Shown one piece after another: positions 19,493-32,600 of a DNA stretch of 64,000 bases. Origin of the DNA: Lunularia cruciata. Its lineage: Eukaryota > Streptophyta > Marchantiopsida > Lunulariales > Lunulariaceae. Both the position numbers and the translations under genes were made by a program. The stretch covers positions 14,203,001-14,267,000 of the forward strand of contig OX419758.1 in the NCBI GenBank assembly GCA_948567375.1, in the 5' to 3' direction. How positions within the stretch are numbered: the stretch's first letter is position 1; every line of letters starts with the position of its first letter. The notes under the pieces were generated by a model. It saw nothing but the letters and a program-made list of their open reading frames with translations. It did not search any database and was not told the origin of the DNA.

Positions 19493-21756
19493 TTAAAAGC
19501 CTAAAGGTATCATACACAACTTCTTCATCAATTTCTCTAACATGGCATTCACCACAAATTTTCCATCAACAAGTGCATCCTTGATGTTTTGATCATTCAC
19601 ATTCACATTCCCATCAATCTTGGAGGCATATTCACAAGCCTCCAATGGTGTTGGTTTTGCATCCACCAACCCCATGGATAATAAAAAATTTTCCTTCTTC
19701 TTTATCTTCTTTCTTGTAGAACTCAAACCACCCATAAGCTCCTTCTTCAAGGTAAGAGTTCAAAGTAATCAGTTGAAGTTGATCCATTGTGATGTTAGCC
19801 TTGTGACTAACAATATCCACCAACTCATTGTAGTTCCATTGTTGCTTTGAGATCAAGAAATCATCCATTCCCAACTTCTTCCTTAGAATTTTTATTATTG
19901 AGGGTGTTGAAGTGTTGGTACAAGTATTCCTAGTAAGACTACCTTGCTAGGAGTGAATCCTTGAGAAGAATGTACATCATTTGAAAAATGTGCTCCTTCT
20001 CTTGTACCAAAAGCTCTAAGTTAAGACCTTTGGAGTTTGAGCACTCCTCCTTCTCATACTTGCTTTCCACAACATCTATGGATGGTATCTCCTTACCTCT
20101 ATTTGGAATAGGAGGTACTTGGGCTTCACCACCTCCCTCCTTCTCTATATTACCTCCTCCTTCCTCCATGATAAGTGCATTTTATGCAATTCCTTTGGAT
20201 GTGACCTCTACTTCCACAACCAAAATAATTTCTATTATTGAAATTGTTGGTTCATTGGCCCCTCTATATGGATTTTTCCTATAACCCCTAGGTTCTCTCC
20301 CAACATTCAAATTCACCTCTCTCTTCTTCCATAGTTGTACTACATTGATCTTGAGATTTGCAAGTTGCTCCATGATCATTTGAAGAGGATCTGCTGGTAA
20401 AGGTGCAAGAATTGGAACAACTACTACTTGTGGTACCACCCTTGGCACCAAAGAATCAAAAGCTCCACCATACTTATAGACTTGTGGAGGATGCACAACT
20501 TCTTTCACTACCAAATCACTCTCATCTCCTTCTAAATTCTCCTCCATATGAACTGCAATCTTGATAGCTTCTTCCTTGGAAGAATATTTTCTATATGTGA
20601 CCTTGCTTCAAATTTGTGGTGTCAACCTTCCCACAAAATTCTTGGTGAGCATAGCTCCCATCAAAATCATAGTAGTCTCCACATCATCCCACTCTTCCTC
20701 AACACTATATGGAACTTGGACTTCATCCTTCATCCTTTTTCATAAGCTCTCACGTTCTCTTCATCTCCTTGCTTGAGGAAGGCAATCTTACTCATCAATC
20801 TCTCATAAATTTCATCCAAAAGAAAGTTCTCAATGAGTGCTCTAGTTAAACTCTCCCAAGACTCTCTTCTTTCTTCTTGTATTGTGACTCATACCATGTA
20901 AGAGCCACATCTACAAGGAAATCTGATAATAATGAGGCCCACTCATTTTTCTTGCTCTCCTTGTTTCTTACAAGCTTTGTCCCTTGCAAGCCTCTTGAAG
21001 TCTCTCACAAACTTCCATATCTTTTCCATCCTTGCCAAAGAAAAACAAAAGATTCCCCATCTTAGCCTCTTACTACCTTTCTCCTCTCTCTATTTTTGTG
21101 CCACTCACCTTATGCCACTCACCTTATTACATGATTAATATTATTTTAAGAGTAATACACTATTGGGAACGTAAAAGGTTCAGGTTGCTCCAAGATTTGC
21201 TCCACATGATCAAATCCTAGAGTACATATTAATCTTATACTCATGGATAATTTATCCATAAGTTTTAAGATGAGCTCCATCACTAATATTAAGTACTAGT
21301 TGATGGAGGTGGTAGTTTCTTTATAATGGTTCTAAGACTCTCTCCAAGATCCTTCACCATGGTCTCCAATAATATTATTGCTCCTCTACACTCGTGGTTC
21401 TTTGGAAATCCTTCCACTCCACAAACATCACATAATTTCTTGGTCCTAGATCTTCTACTTCCCAATCTTGGTGAAGAAGATCCAATACGGAATCCCAAAT
21501 CAAGTAAGCCTCTCCTTTCTCTCAACCTCTTGCTCTTAAAGCTCAATAGACATAAACTTGTCTTGTATCTCTTCTCTCCACATAAGAAGCACTTAGAATC
21601 ACTCTTTCTTCCAAATGGTGAAGATCTTTGAATCCTCTCAACACTCCTTGCAAATTCTACTCTAAACTCCTCTTTCTTCAAATCTACCACTACTAGCACC
21701 TCAACTCCTTGAGGAACCTTACATAATGTCAAGTTCCACTCTTGATGGAATTCCAT
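19493..21756 (-). pseudogene. gag region of element H, decayed
   Basis: A capsid-like domain is visible at about 20950-20550 on the minus strand ('WESLTRALIENF', then 'ERLMSKIAFLKQGD'). A cysteine-rich part lies at 21756-21289, with 'CFLCGEKRYKTSLC' (a zinc knuckle with His replaced by Tyr) and a second 'CDVCGVEGFPKNHEC'. Proline-rich and glutamate-rich spacers follow at 20547-19940. Many stops are present. The position of the cysteine-rich segment at the N-terminal side is odd for gag and may reflect rearrangement. Confidence 0.6.
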
Positions 21757-22177
21757 GCTCCCAAGATGAGTCTAAAAACTCAACCATACTTTTGGTTGTT
21801 CTCAAACTCCTGATGCATGACCACTTAACTCCCCAAAAATGACTCCTCCTCACACTCCCAAGTGATAACTTGCAATCCTCTAAATGTTTGCATACTTCAC
21901 ACTTTAGGGTATCCTTGCTTGCAAAATTTCAGCCCTTTTCATTTAGCCATTTGGCCAAAGAATCTCTCTATTCATCATCTTCCTAGATTGGTCTAAAACC
22001 ACCCTTCCCCCCTACTTCAAAAATTGTTAACTTTTTGCACAAGGATTATCGCTGCCCAATTCTTGAACCAGAAGGTGGAATATCTTGCTTTGAATTTTCT
22101 TGGAAATTTCAAAAAAATCCAATGAAAAATGAAGAAATGAAGGACTTCTATGATAGCTCTATTTATGGAGGTGAATA

Positions 22178-22701
22178 TGTATAATAGCCTGAGAAGCACA
22201 CAAGATTGGAACTCTCAAAAAATTTGGATGCCGCAAAGGAGCACCTTGTCTTTATTATATAACAAAGAGGATCCCCTCAAAGACAGTTACACCATTTGAT
22301 TAGATACATGGACTGGTGATATGTCTATCTTTGTACTATTTGGTTGGTCAAACAAGTTTGAACAAAGGGAATCTTGGGGAATCTTCATGTAGGAAGCTCA
22401 AAATAACATCAAAGAGGTACCATTGGAAAGATCTCAGTGAGACAAACAAGGAAGGAGAAGGAAATGTTGTTTTATCCAAAGGGAAGGTGAAATTTGATTT
22501 TTTGAGGCCTAATTCTTTTTTTTAGGCTTTCAAAATTGGCTCTACAATTTTGCATGTGTTTTTGGCTTCTACCCTATTAGTGGAAGTGCTCTTTTGGAGA
22601 CTCCTCTATCTGATCTACTTAGGCTATCATCTATAACATCTATAAGATATTACCAAGCTCATTTTCACTTGTAGCTAATTTTTCTAGCTAATGGTATTAC
22701 A
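22178..22701 (-). repeat. Solo LTR of the A family, minus strand
   Basis: On the minus strand this 524-bp segment starts TGTAATACC and follows the A-family LTR to its TATA region (TATATAATAAAG near 22255) and beyond. It has no adjacent primer site or polypurine tract, so it is a solo LTR. AATAT occurs on both sides (22174-22178 and 22701-22705), overlapping the LTR ends by one base. It is a possible target duplication. Confidence 0.8.
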
Positions 22702-22879
22702 ATATCCAAGTAAGGTGATAGCTTTGGATGTAGAGGATCATTAAAGAGATATTTTCAAAAATTACCTTGATTTTTGTTAATCTTGGATGTTTATCAAGTC
22801 TTTGGAAACAAATCAATGTGTGCTTGCTCCATAATTTGCATATGCTTGGACTCTTTGAGAAGTAGAATATTTACTTTGT

Positions 22880-23190
22880 AAGGCCTTTGAACAAGACCTC
22901 ATGCAATGATATTTACATTGTGATAGCTATAAATTACATTAACAATTGGATAGAGAGAAGACCTTTAAAGTCCATCAATGAATCTTAAGTGTGGAGATTT
23001 AGGTACAAGAGGATGATCACACACTTCAATTATCCTTTAGGGATTATATAAAATTGTGGAGGTGAATTTATTGAGAATGTGACTAAGATTATGTGTGACT
23101 ACTTTTCAATTAAACATAAGCTTACAATATCATATATGCAAAATTTGGATAGGCTTACAAAAAAGACTAAAACACCTTATATATAATTTT
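22880..23190 (+). pseudogene. Gypsy integrase core fragment
   Basis: The plus strand reads, with a few stops, as 'INYINNWIERRPLKS', then 'GGEFIENVTKIMCDYFSIKH' and 'LTISY', which is the core of a gypsy integrase around the second aspartate. The flanks are AT-rich and unrecognised. It is an isolated old scrap. Confidence 0.7.
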
Positions 23191-23329
23191 TGCTAGTGAT
23201 GCTTATATTAAAAGAGCAAGGCACAACTCAAAAAACAAGTTTTAATATGTTATTTGTGTCTTCTTGAAAAGATTTGCCTTTTGGTCTCTTAAACCTCTAT
23301 GGGAGGTTTAAGGGAGAGGTGAAGTTAAT

Positions 23330-24130
23330 TCATTTTTGCCAAAGTTAGCAAAGTACCTTTTATAATTTTTTTCATACCTCATATATAAGTCATTATATTG
23401 TACAATTTTGATTCTCTATTAAATTAAATTCTTGTGTATATTCTCCAATACACATAACTTCTAATTTACACGGAAATCACTTATATTTTGTGCCTTCATG
23501 ATTAGATTGTGTGTATTCTTCTTATGTGCATTTGTAATCTACTTTGTATATTTTTATCAAAGCCTAATTTAAGGACATGTGATGGCAGCAAAGGTCTCAT
23601 ACATAAAAATTGATAAAAATTTGATAATAGTTTTTGATTAGGGAAATTGAAGGTGAAAGATTTGCTTGACAACAATGCTTGTATAAGGAAATGGGGATTA
23701 AAACTACAAATAAGACTCACCAAGAATGTACAAAAATCAACTTCAGGACTATGAGTTCAATTTGCCTAACTCTTGTAGACAAGATATGGTAAAAATATCA
23801 TGGGAAAGAGCTTGATAGAAAGTCTAGATATGACCAAGTCTTTGATAAATCAACAACACTTAAGGCATCAATTATATATTTTGCAAATAAAAGAGAGCAC
23901 CAATGTTTTGACTTACTTAAACACTTCTAGCCAAATGCTTTATGAGTTTATTAGTATAGATATTAAAGTAGAAGATTAAGATAGTACTTTATTACTATTG
24001 ACTTTATTACATATTTTATTTGAGCATTTAGTTACTATAGTTTTGGATGGTAAAGGAACCATTCAGTTAGAAGAGTTCAGTATAGCTACTATCTTGCAAT
24101 TGCAAGGATGCCAACTTTAAAAGGGTTTGA
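23330..24130 (+). pseudogene. Ty1/copia LTR end and gag fragment
   Basis: From about 23610 the plus strand resembles copia gag: an N-terminal 'KVKDLLDNNA' part, then 'LDMTKSLINQQHLRHQLYI' and 'LLLLTLLHILFEHLVTIVLDG' at about 23825-24060, as in the UBN2/gag family. Stops interrupt it. The preceding 23330-23560 looks like an LTR end and has a similar but diverged copy at 38190-38300. Pol is absent. Confidence 0.65.
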
Positions 24131-25438
24131 AACCTTATAAGTTAGATTATATAAGCATTATGTGTTTGGATGGTATTGTGAAGTGAGCTTCAAAAATGTC
24201 AATGAACTAGAGGTGCCTTAGTTTATATACATTAAGATATATTGGGACTTGCACTTGTTTCTAAAGCTAGAATATAAAAATTTGTCTCATTTAGAAATAT
24301 TATTGGAGAAAGATATAGGTCTATATATTGAAGCATAAGTCTAAGATATTCCCCATCTACGAGTATTAAGAAACTAGGATGATGAAGCAAACTTTGCCCC
24401 AATAGGTTAAATAGGTAACAATAAAGAAGAATAAGTGACACTTTACTTTGTATTGATTCATTTGGCTATTGTCATAGGATTAGTCTATTTTTGTTGAAAA
24501 AAACACCAAATTGTAGTAATTCAATAAGAAACATATCAAATACATAAAGATATGGTTCAAAAGTAAATAAATACAAAGGATATTGTCATATGTTGTCCTT
24601 TATTATCACTTGTTTAACTTCTTGGGGCAAAACCAATCATATAAAAGTGCAATGCCATCAAGAAGGTGCACTATAAGAATAAAATAGAAAATTGACAATC
24701 ACAAAGAGTAAATTCCAATTCATCCTTGAGAAGTGATGTTTCAATCCAAGGGTATTAACTCCAAAGACAATAGTCTAAGTTTTCCTTCCAAATGCACATA
24801 TTCTACCCTATCTTCCTATGGCACATGTCTCATACAAGTTCTGAATTTGCCGCAAAGTTATTTTATTTAGATGCACTTTCATTATTACAATCAATACTAC
24901 AAAACTTCACAAGTCTTATCTAGGTATTTCTTCCATGTGATTGCTTCAAGCACCAAGGATCAAACACACAAGGCACCAAGCAATTCTTATTACAAAGGTT
25001 CATCAATATCAAAACAAACAAAGATACAAATGCTTACCAAGGAAATTATAAAAGCAAAAAAGAGCTTTTGATTTTTTACTTTATTCATTGTTGATTGAAC
25101 ATAGACACTTCAAATAGCTTATGCATGTGGATGTAATAAGCTAGAATGTCTATCAACTAACTACTCAAATTGTGAAAATGAATCTAATTATGCTATTGTG
25201 AAACTGAGAGAATTGGAAGTAAAACTAACTTTCTATTCAAAGGTCCAAATCCAAAGGACTACTATCAACTATCTTATCCAAGTTTATTGAGATCTCAAAT
25301 AACTATAGCTTTTGATACTTTGTTTTGATTATTAAATCTTACATGCAAGCTACATTGCTACCTCTTCACACTTCTCTCCTTTTGCATTGCATTTTATTAA
25401 CTTACTCTTAAGCTCGTTCAGCTCATACACTAAGCAAG
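24131..25438. other. AT-rich sequence with no recognised gene
   Basis: Short open frames only. No domain, LTR boundary, RNA gene or strong repeat was seen before element C begins. Confidence 0.6.
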
Positions 25439-25847
25439 TGTAACAATATGGAATTCACAAACAAGTTAGTTGAGACTAATGAAGTAATAAATAGGCCAAA
25501 TTAGCCAAGAATTATAGAAATTTTCTAGAAGCTTCTTGGTATCTTCCAAGTATTGGGTAAATTATATGCCAAGTGGGTGACTTCTAGAAGAAAGCTTCTT
25601 GGGAACCTTCTTGACTAGCTTAGCTTGTAGGCCAAGTAGACGGCCTCTAGAAGGAAATTTAGCTTGCACTCTAAGAAGGTGGCTTCTAAAAAGCTTCTTG
25701 AGAGATTCCCAAGAGCCTTGTATGTTTGCTAGGAATACCAAAGCCCAAGCTCATGCTAGGCATTTTTAGTTTACCTCATTCAAAACTCCCAATGTGATTT
25801 TTCATTTTAGTCTTCCATTCTCCTATTTCTCTCTTTGGTTGTTTACA
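25439..25847 (+). repeat. 5' LTR of element C
   Basis: The 409-bp LTR starts TGTAACAATATGG and ends GTTTACA. GAA/TTC boxes such as TTCTAGAAG occur as in B, though they are more eroded. A degraded primer site, TGGTATTAGAGT, follows at 25849-25860. Confidence 0.88.
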
Positions 25848-26114
25848 TTGGTATTAGAGTAGGAATGGGATGGATAGAATTTATGGACCACCAAATCCAT
25901 TTTTATTAAACCATTAGGATTTTTACATCGATGTACTACCCAAACATCATTTCACATAGTTCATCATTTCATGCTTTGGGTAGAATTTTTTGAATATAAT
26001 CACCTTATCTAATAAACCATTGATATTTCCAATTATAACTTACGAAGAGAGCTAGACATGTTTCATTTACATTTTAACAAAGATAATTATAGGTAGTTTG
26101 ATAAAGTAGTAGCC

Positions 26115-27010
26115 ATGGCAACAATGCCCCAAGTTATTATTCGTATATAGCAACAAATCAAGTACCTTACTTGATTGTTGGAAGAAAGAGATCATCAAAG
26201 ATAAGAGCATGTAGAGAGGGAGCACCATTTTGAGAAGAAGAAAAGAAAAATCCAGATTCTGAAGCCCAAATTTTTTAAAGGCAAGAATCTCCAGAGTGTA
26301 GCGGAGATTTTTGTGTTTGATTGCAAATGTTATTTTGAAGTTACAAATCTTCAAGATGAATGGAGATAGTTTTTCTTGGTTTCAAGCCAATTGGATGGAG
26401 GGGCAAAACTATGGTGACAATTTTGAGTGGAGCAAGTTGAATGGTAGTTTTTTTATGCTAATCTTAAGATGTGAAGAATTCAAGAGTGCAATAATTAGGA
26501 GATTCTAAGCTAAAAATGATGCATGAGTTGCACAAGCTAAAATGGCAAAATTGAAGCAAATTGGTTCTATGAAAAGCTGCATCACTCAACTCCAAAAAGA
26601 AATTAATAATTAAAATAATTAAAATTCTAGATATAATAAAAGGTGAAGGTCTAGATTGATTTATGAGGGGCTTGAAGTCATGTAACAAATTGAAAGTGAC
26701 CATATAGGAGCCCAAACACATGGAGAAAACTATACAATTGGCTGAGAGCTTTGATTCCTTGGTTGCCACAACTTGGCCTTGACCTCAACCTTCACTAAAC
26801 CTGCCAATACACTACACATAGGTAGAGGAGTTGGGACCAGTAGAGATTGATGGCATCCAATAGTCCACTACATACTATAGATAGGGAGAGATGCAAAAAA
26901 TGGAGTATTATTACCAAATTAGACATTAAATTGTTGAATGTACACTCAAGAATGGATGACCTTGACAAATTGCCCAAATGGAGTTTGTGGAGCTCAATGA
27001 TAAAAGAAAA
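26115..27010 (+). pseudogene. gag of element C, decayed
   Basis: Collinear with gag of B but full of stops and frameshifts. The capsid part is recognisable at about 26270-26770. The TGA before the zinc-knuckle region (26780-26782) matches the in-frame TGA of B. The zinc knuckle is lost beyond recognition. Confidence 0.8.
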
Positions 27011-27039
27011 AATCCCAATAGGGGATACTGAGTCAATTA

Positions 27040-29265
27040 TTATGAACTTGATTAGTTCTAATAGGATTGAAGGCTTGATTTGTGCAAGTTTACTTTACTT
27101 GCAAGATAAAATATTTGATTGTGGTTCTTGGATTTTGGTTGATTTTAGAAATTTAGGGAATTGCATGTCCATACAATTAGCAAAGAAATAAGGTATTCCT
27201 ATGAAGCCAATATTTAGAAGTAAATTGATGATGGTAGATGGTAGATGGTAGAAAAGGTTTTGCATTCTTTACCTCATATCCTATTATATTCAAGATTGGG
27301 AAGGAGATTTTGGAAGGTATGAGGTTTGTAGTAGCACCTCTACACTGTGATGTCATTCTAGATCTTCCTTGGCTTGCAAGTCAAAAGGTTCAATTTCATT
27401 GGATATAATGAAAAATTCAAGTACAACACCAAAGGTAAGAATTAATGATTAGGTTGTCTATACCTTTGAACAAGATACCTAAGAATAGTCAGTCCCAAGA
27501 TGAGAAGTTTGTTTGTAAAGTAACCATAGAGTAAGCTTTGGAGTGAAGATTGTTTGTTTCTATAGTGTAGATCAAGTTGATTGCACATGGAGATTTGATG
27601 AGAGCTAGAAGTCTTACCAACCAATAGTTGATCAAAGAGTTCAATAGTTTACATATGTGTTTCTGGATGATCTTCCAAAAGAATTACCCTCCAATTGTGG
27701 TATGCCCTTCAATACCAAGTTATTGCCAAGAAGTACACCAATGAGTAGATCAACAACTTGCACCAAAGGAGTTGGAAAGGTTCAAACAACTTTGATGGAG
27801 TTGTTGGAAAAGGGTTTCATACAGCATAGTACATCTCCTTGGGAAGCACCAACACTATCATCCCAAAGAAGGATGGAGAACTTTGCTTTTATATTGACTA
27901 CCATTGCCTCAATTAAACAAATTGTGAACAATGCATATCCTTTACCTTGAGTTGAAGACTTGCTCGATCAATTGAAAGGAACACAATAATTCTCCAAGTT
28001 AGATCTTCAAAGTGGCTATTGGCAAATTCCCATTGATAGGGAGAATGTGCAAAATATTACCTCCTATACAAGGTGTGGGCATTTTGAATGGAGAGTTCTA
28101 CCTTTTGGGCTCACTAATGCTCCAGGGGTCTTCATGGATCAGATGCATCAAGTATTGGATGGATTGTTGGATTGGTACATGGTGGTATTCTTGAACAATA
28201 TTTTAATCCATAGCAAGACACAAGCAAAACACATGAATTGTATATGAGAAGTCTTAAGATGACTACATCAATGGAAGTTTTATCGCAAGAAATCAAAGTG
28301 TGCAACAAGAAGTTACCTTCTTGGGTCATAAGGTTTCATTGGAGGGGATCAAGATAAATTAAGAGGAGAAAATTAAGGCCATTATTGATTGGCCTACTCT
28401 AAAAGATACCACATAAATGTAAGCATTTAAAGCATTGGCAAGTTTTTACTAATAGTTCATCCACTTCTATGCTCATGGAGCCGCACCATTGACCAATCTA
28501 TTGGGGAAGGCCTCAAGCTTTTGATGGACCACTAAGCAAAAAGAGGCATTCAAGAAACTAAAGCATATGATTTGCTAATGAGCAATCCTTCAACCATATG
28601 ATCCTCAACTACCTTGTATGGTTGAGTTTGATGCTCCTAACTTTGCAATTGGAGCGGTGTTGTAGTAAGAATTTCTAGATGGGGTGTATCCCATCCGTTG
28701 TGTCTTGCCAACTAAACATCTCAAAAGTGAATTACTCTACTTGGGATCAAGAACAACTAGCAATGATATATGCCACAAGGTATAAAGGCATTATCTTTGA
28801 AGAAACAAGTGATCATGCAAACAAATCACAAATCTATGTTGCAGACATTGTATTTGGAGCACATGAAGAATTGTCAAAAGCAATATACGGATCAACATTG
28901 TTGTGATCTCACTTTTAAACTAAGTGATAAGGTCATGATTTCTTCTAGTAATGCACTCCTCCCACTTGGTACCCAAGTTCATAAACTTACTCTTAATTGG
29001 ATAGGTCAATTTGATGTCATCCAAAATATTTCTCCTATTGCTTATAGACTTGCCTTGCCTAGTCATATGCAAATCTAACCTATTTCATATTTCAAAGTTG
29101 AAACCCTTGTTTCTAATCCATCTTCCTTTTCCACTTGTGTCCAACTCCCTCTTCCTCCCATCCTTTCCAATGATCATGAAGAGTATGAAAGTGATTGTAT
29201 CCTTGCACATTGTAACATTCAATGTGGTAGCAAACAATAGATTGAGTACAAAGTCCTTTGGAAAG
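27040..29265 (+). pseudogene. pol of element C, integrase core deleted
   Basis: The protease region lies at about 27050-27400, with 'ILVDF' in place of ILVDSG. RT lies at about 27690-28400, with 'FGLTNAPGVFMDQM' and 'VVFLNNILIHS'; the catalytic FLDD has become FLNN. RNase H is at about 28600-28870. Near 28880 the text jumps from the 'HMKNCQ' end of RNase H to the 'KQYTDQHCCDLTF' integrase tail, skipping the equivalent of about 1.1 kb of B. A chromodomain start follows up to the D insertion at about 29265. Confidence 0.85.
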
Positions 29266-29327
29266 TGTAATTGTAACAATATGGAATTTAGCAAAGTGTA
29301 ACTATAACAATATGGAATTTAGCAAAG
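29266..29327. repeat. 31-bp tandem duplication across the C/D junction
   Basis: Two 31-bp units (29266-29296 and 29297-29327) each contain the end of C pol plus the first 25 bases of the D LTR. The duplication therefore arose after D inserted. The right copy preserves the intact target duplication GTAAC at 29298-29302. Confidence 0.85.
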
Positions 29328-29655
29328 TAGTTAGTAAGGCTAATGAAGTAGAGAATAAGCCAAATTAGCCTAGAATATTCCAAAAGCATCTTCAAAGCTT
29401 CTTGGGAAGCTTCTTGACCAGTTAACTTGCGCTCCAAGCAGGTAGCTTCTAGAAGCTTCTAACTAGCTTAACTTGCACGCCAAATAGACAACTTCTAGAA
29501 GGAAGTTTCTTGGAAAGCTTCCTAGTTAACTTGGCTTGCACTCTAAGAAAGCGGCTCAAGGAAGCTTCTTGAGAAGCTTCTCAAGGGCCTTGTATGCTAC
29601 TTATAAATACCAAAGCCAAAGCTCATGCTAGGCATTTGGAGTTTTCTATTCAAGG
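29303..29655 (+). repeat. Truncated 5' LTR of element D
   Basis: This follows the B-family LTR through the GAA/TTC array (including TTCTAGAAGCTTC near 29446-29458) and the TATA box, then breaks off after GGAGTTTTC. The 3' LTR continues for about 70 bp more. Confidence 0.85.
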
Positions 29656-29659
29656 ATCA

Positions 29660-29666
29660 GGGAAAC
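29660..29666 (+). promoter_or_regulatory. Candidate -1 frameshift heptamer GGGAAAC
   Basis: In the gag frame (CAG GGA AAC AAG GAA TCC TAG) the heptamer is phased as G GGA AAC, a canonical X XXY YYZ slippery site. It lies ten bases before the gag TAG at 29676-29678, and pol is in the -1 frame. D lacks most of gag, so the site can only be a relic here. Confidence 0.5.
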
Positions 29667-32600
29667 AAGGAATCCTAGTAGGAGATTTTGAGCCGCCTAT
29701 TGGGAGCTTGATTAGTTCCAATGGGATTGAAGGTTTGATCTATGCAAGTTTGCTTCACTTGCAAGGTATGATATCTAATTAGGGTTATAGGATTTTGGTT
29801 GATTCTAGAAGTTCAAAGAATTGCATGTCTATGCAAGTGGCAAAGGAATTGGATATTCCTATCAAGCCAGTGATTAGAGGTAGTTTGATAATGGCAGATG
29901 GTAGAAAGGGTTCTGGATTCCGCACTCGCATCCTGTTACCTTCAAGATTGAGAAGGAGTATTTGGAATGTATGAGATTTGTAGTGGCACCTCTACACTAT
30001 CATATCATTCTGGGTCTACCTTAGTTTGAACATCATAAGGTTCAATTCAATTGGACCCGATGCCAAATTCAAGTACAACACCAAGATAAGAATTTCTGAT
30101 TAGGTTGTCTGGCACCTTTGAGTAAGACACCTAAGAATAGTCAGTCCCAAGATGGGAGGTTTGTCAAGAAGGTAGCCATAGAGTGAACCTGGAAGGGAGA
30201 TGAGTCCCAAGATGGGAAGTTTGCCAAGAAGGCAACCAGGGAGCAAGCTTGGAAGAGAGATGAGTCCCTAGAAGGTTAGTTTGCTAGTAAAGCAGCCATA
30301 GAGCAAGCTTTGGAGGAAGATATGTCTATATTTGCGGTGTGGATCAAGCCGATTGCACAAGAACAATCTATAGAGGGTCGAGAGTCTCATCAAGCAATGG
30401 TTGATTGGATAGTTAAGGAGTTTGTGGACGTGTTGCTAGATGATCTACCAAAGGGATTACACTCTGATCAAGATATGCCTTTCAAGATCAAGTTATTGCC
30501 ACGGAGTACTCCAATGAGTAGACCAATCTATCGGCTCTCACCAAAGGAGTTGGAGGAGTTGCAAACAACACTTATAGAGTTGTTGGAGAAGGACTTCATA
30601 CGACATAGTACCTTTCCTTGGAGCATAGGTACTACTTGTTCCAAAGAAGGATGGAGGATTTTGTTTATGTATTGATTATCGTGGGCTTAATAAGCAAACC
30701 GCGAAGAATGCATATCCCTTGCCTTGGATCAATGACTTGCTTGATCAACTAAGTGGAGCATGCTACTTTTCCAAGCTGGATCTTCATAGCGGCTATTGGC
30801 AAATTCCTATTGATAGAAAGGATGTGCAAAAGACTATGTTTTGCACAAGGTATGGGCATTTTGAGTGGAGAGTTCTACCTTTTGGACTCACTAATGCTCC
30901 AACAGTCTTCATGGATCAGATGCATTGGGTGTTGGATGGACTACTGGATTGGTCCGTGGTGGTGTTCTTGGATGATATCTTAATCTATAGCAAGACAGTG
31001 GCAAAACATATGAATTATGTGCAAGAAGTCCTAAGACGACTACGACAATGGAAATTTTACTGCAAGAAGTCAAAGTGTGCCTTTTGGCAAAAGGAGGTTA
31101 CCTTCTTGGGTCATAAGATCTTATTAAAGGGAATAAAGATGGAAGAAGAGAAGATCAAGGCCATTACTGATTGGCCTACTCCAAAGGATGCTACAGAAGT
31201 ATGGGCATTCAATGGATTAGCCATTTTACCGACGGTTCATCCACTATTATGCTCATGTGGCTGCACCATTCACTAACCTCTTAGGAAAGAACTTGAGCTT
31301 CCAATGGACCACCAAGTATAAAGAAGCATTCTAGGAGTTAAAGCATATGGTGTCTTCACAATCCATTCTTGAATCATATGATGCTCAACTAACTTGTGTG
31401 GTTGATTTTGATGCTTCTAACTTTGCAATTGGAGTTGTGTTGCAATAGGAATTCCTAGATGGACTACATCCCATTGCCTTTGTGTCTTGCTGAATAAATA
31501 CAGCTGAAAGAAATTACTCTGCTCAAGATTGGGAACAACTTGCAATGGTATATGCCACCAAGGTATGGAGGTATTATCTCTTGGGGAAACAAGTGATCAT
31601 GAGAATTGATTATAAGCCATTGTTGCAGACCCTACACTTGAAGCACATGAAGAGTCAACATCATCTATAGGAAGAGCAACTCCAATGGTTTGACATCAAA
31701 CTTGAGTACAAACCAGATCGGTTCCACATCATCCTTGATGCTCTACCCAACAACCTGATTTGAAGGCTCTTCCTCTCATCACGGTGCCAATTACAATAGT
31801 GTTAATTGACCCCAAGGTCCATAACGAGTTTCAATCAGCTCTACAATAAGATCCCTTCTTCCAAATGGTACATGGTTGTTTGACAACATGCAACAAGGAG
31901 TACAACACCTTCTACTTCAAGGAAGGCCTTCTATTCCATACGGACCAGATCTATGTTCCAACCAAAGGTGATCTTTGACTTGTGCGCCTTCAAGAAGCCC
32001 ATGATTTACCAATAGCTGGTCACATGGGAGTGGACAAGACCTTGGGCACCCTCCAATGCCAATGGTGGTGGCCCAACATGACACGAGATGTTTGGGACTT
32101 TGTCCAATTGTGTGAGAGTTGTCAACGTAATGAGGCCAATAACTAGAAGCCGAGTGGACTCCTTCAACCACTTCCCATTCCAGCTACTCATTGGGAATAT
32201 GTGAGCTTAGATCTCATCACCTCCTTACCCAAGACATAACAAGGTCACACAACAATTGTGGTGTTTGTGGATAAGCTTAGTAAGCAAATCCACTTGGCAC
32301 CAATGGTTGATATTGTGGATGCTCCAACCTTGGCGTAACTCTACTTCAATAATGTCTTCAAACATCATGGGATGCCATGTGTACTCATCTCCGACCGTGA
32401 TCCTTGCTTCACCGGAAAGTTTTGGCAAGCACTCTTCCAGCTACTTGGCACCAAGCTTGCTTTGTCCACAATCTATCATCCTCAAACTAATGGAAAAAAT
32501 GGACGTGCAAATCACACCTTGGAAGATATACTTTGTGCCTTTGTCAACATTCACCATACCAATTAGGATCAATGTCTTGTAGCTGCGGAATTTGCATACA

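Larger units (their letters stand above)
16278..21760 (-). mobile_element. Ty3/gypsy element H (no chromodomain), decayed, minus strand
   Basis: The internal region of a gypsy retrotransposon is read right to left: gag (about 21760-19490), protease, RT, RNase H and integrase. The integrase C-terminus resembles the Athila/Tat (OTA) type ('PPFHLVYSIESIVPI') and no chromodomain follows. Stops and frameshifts are present throughout. A 3' LTR is likely at 15600-16277. The 5' LTR, expected to the right of 22000, was not found, and an A-type solo LTR occupies part of that area. Confidence 0.8.
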
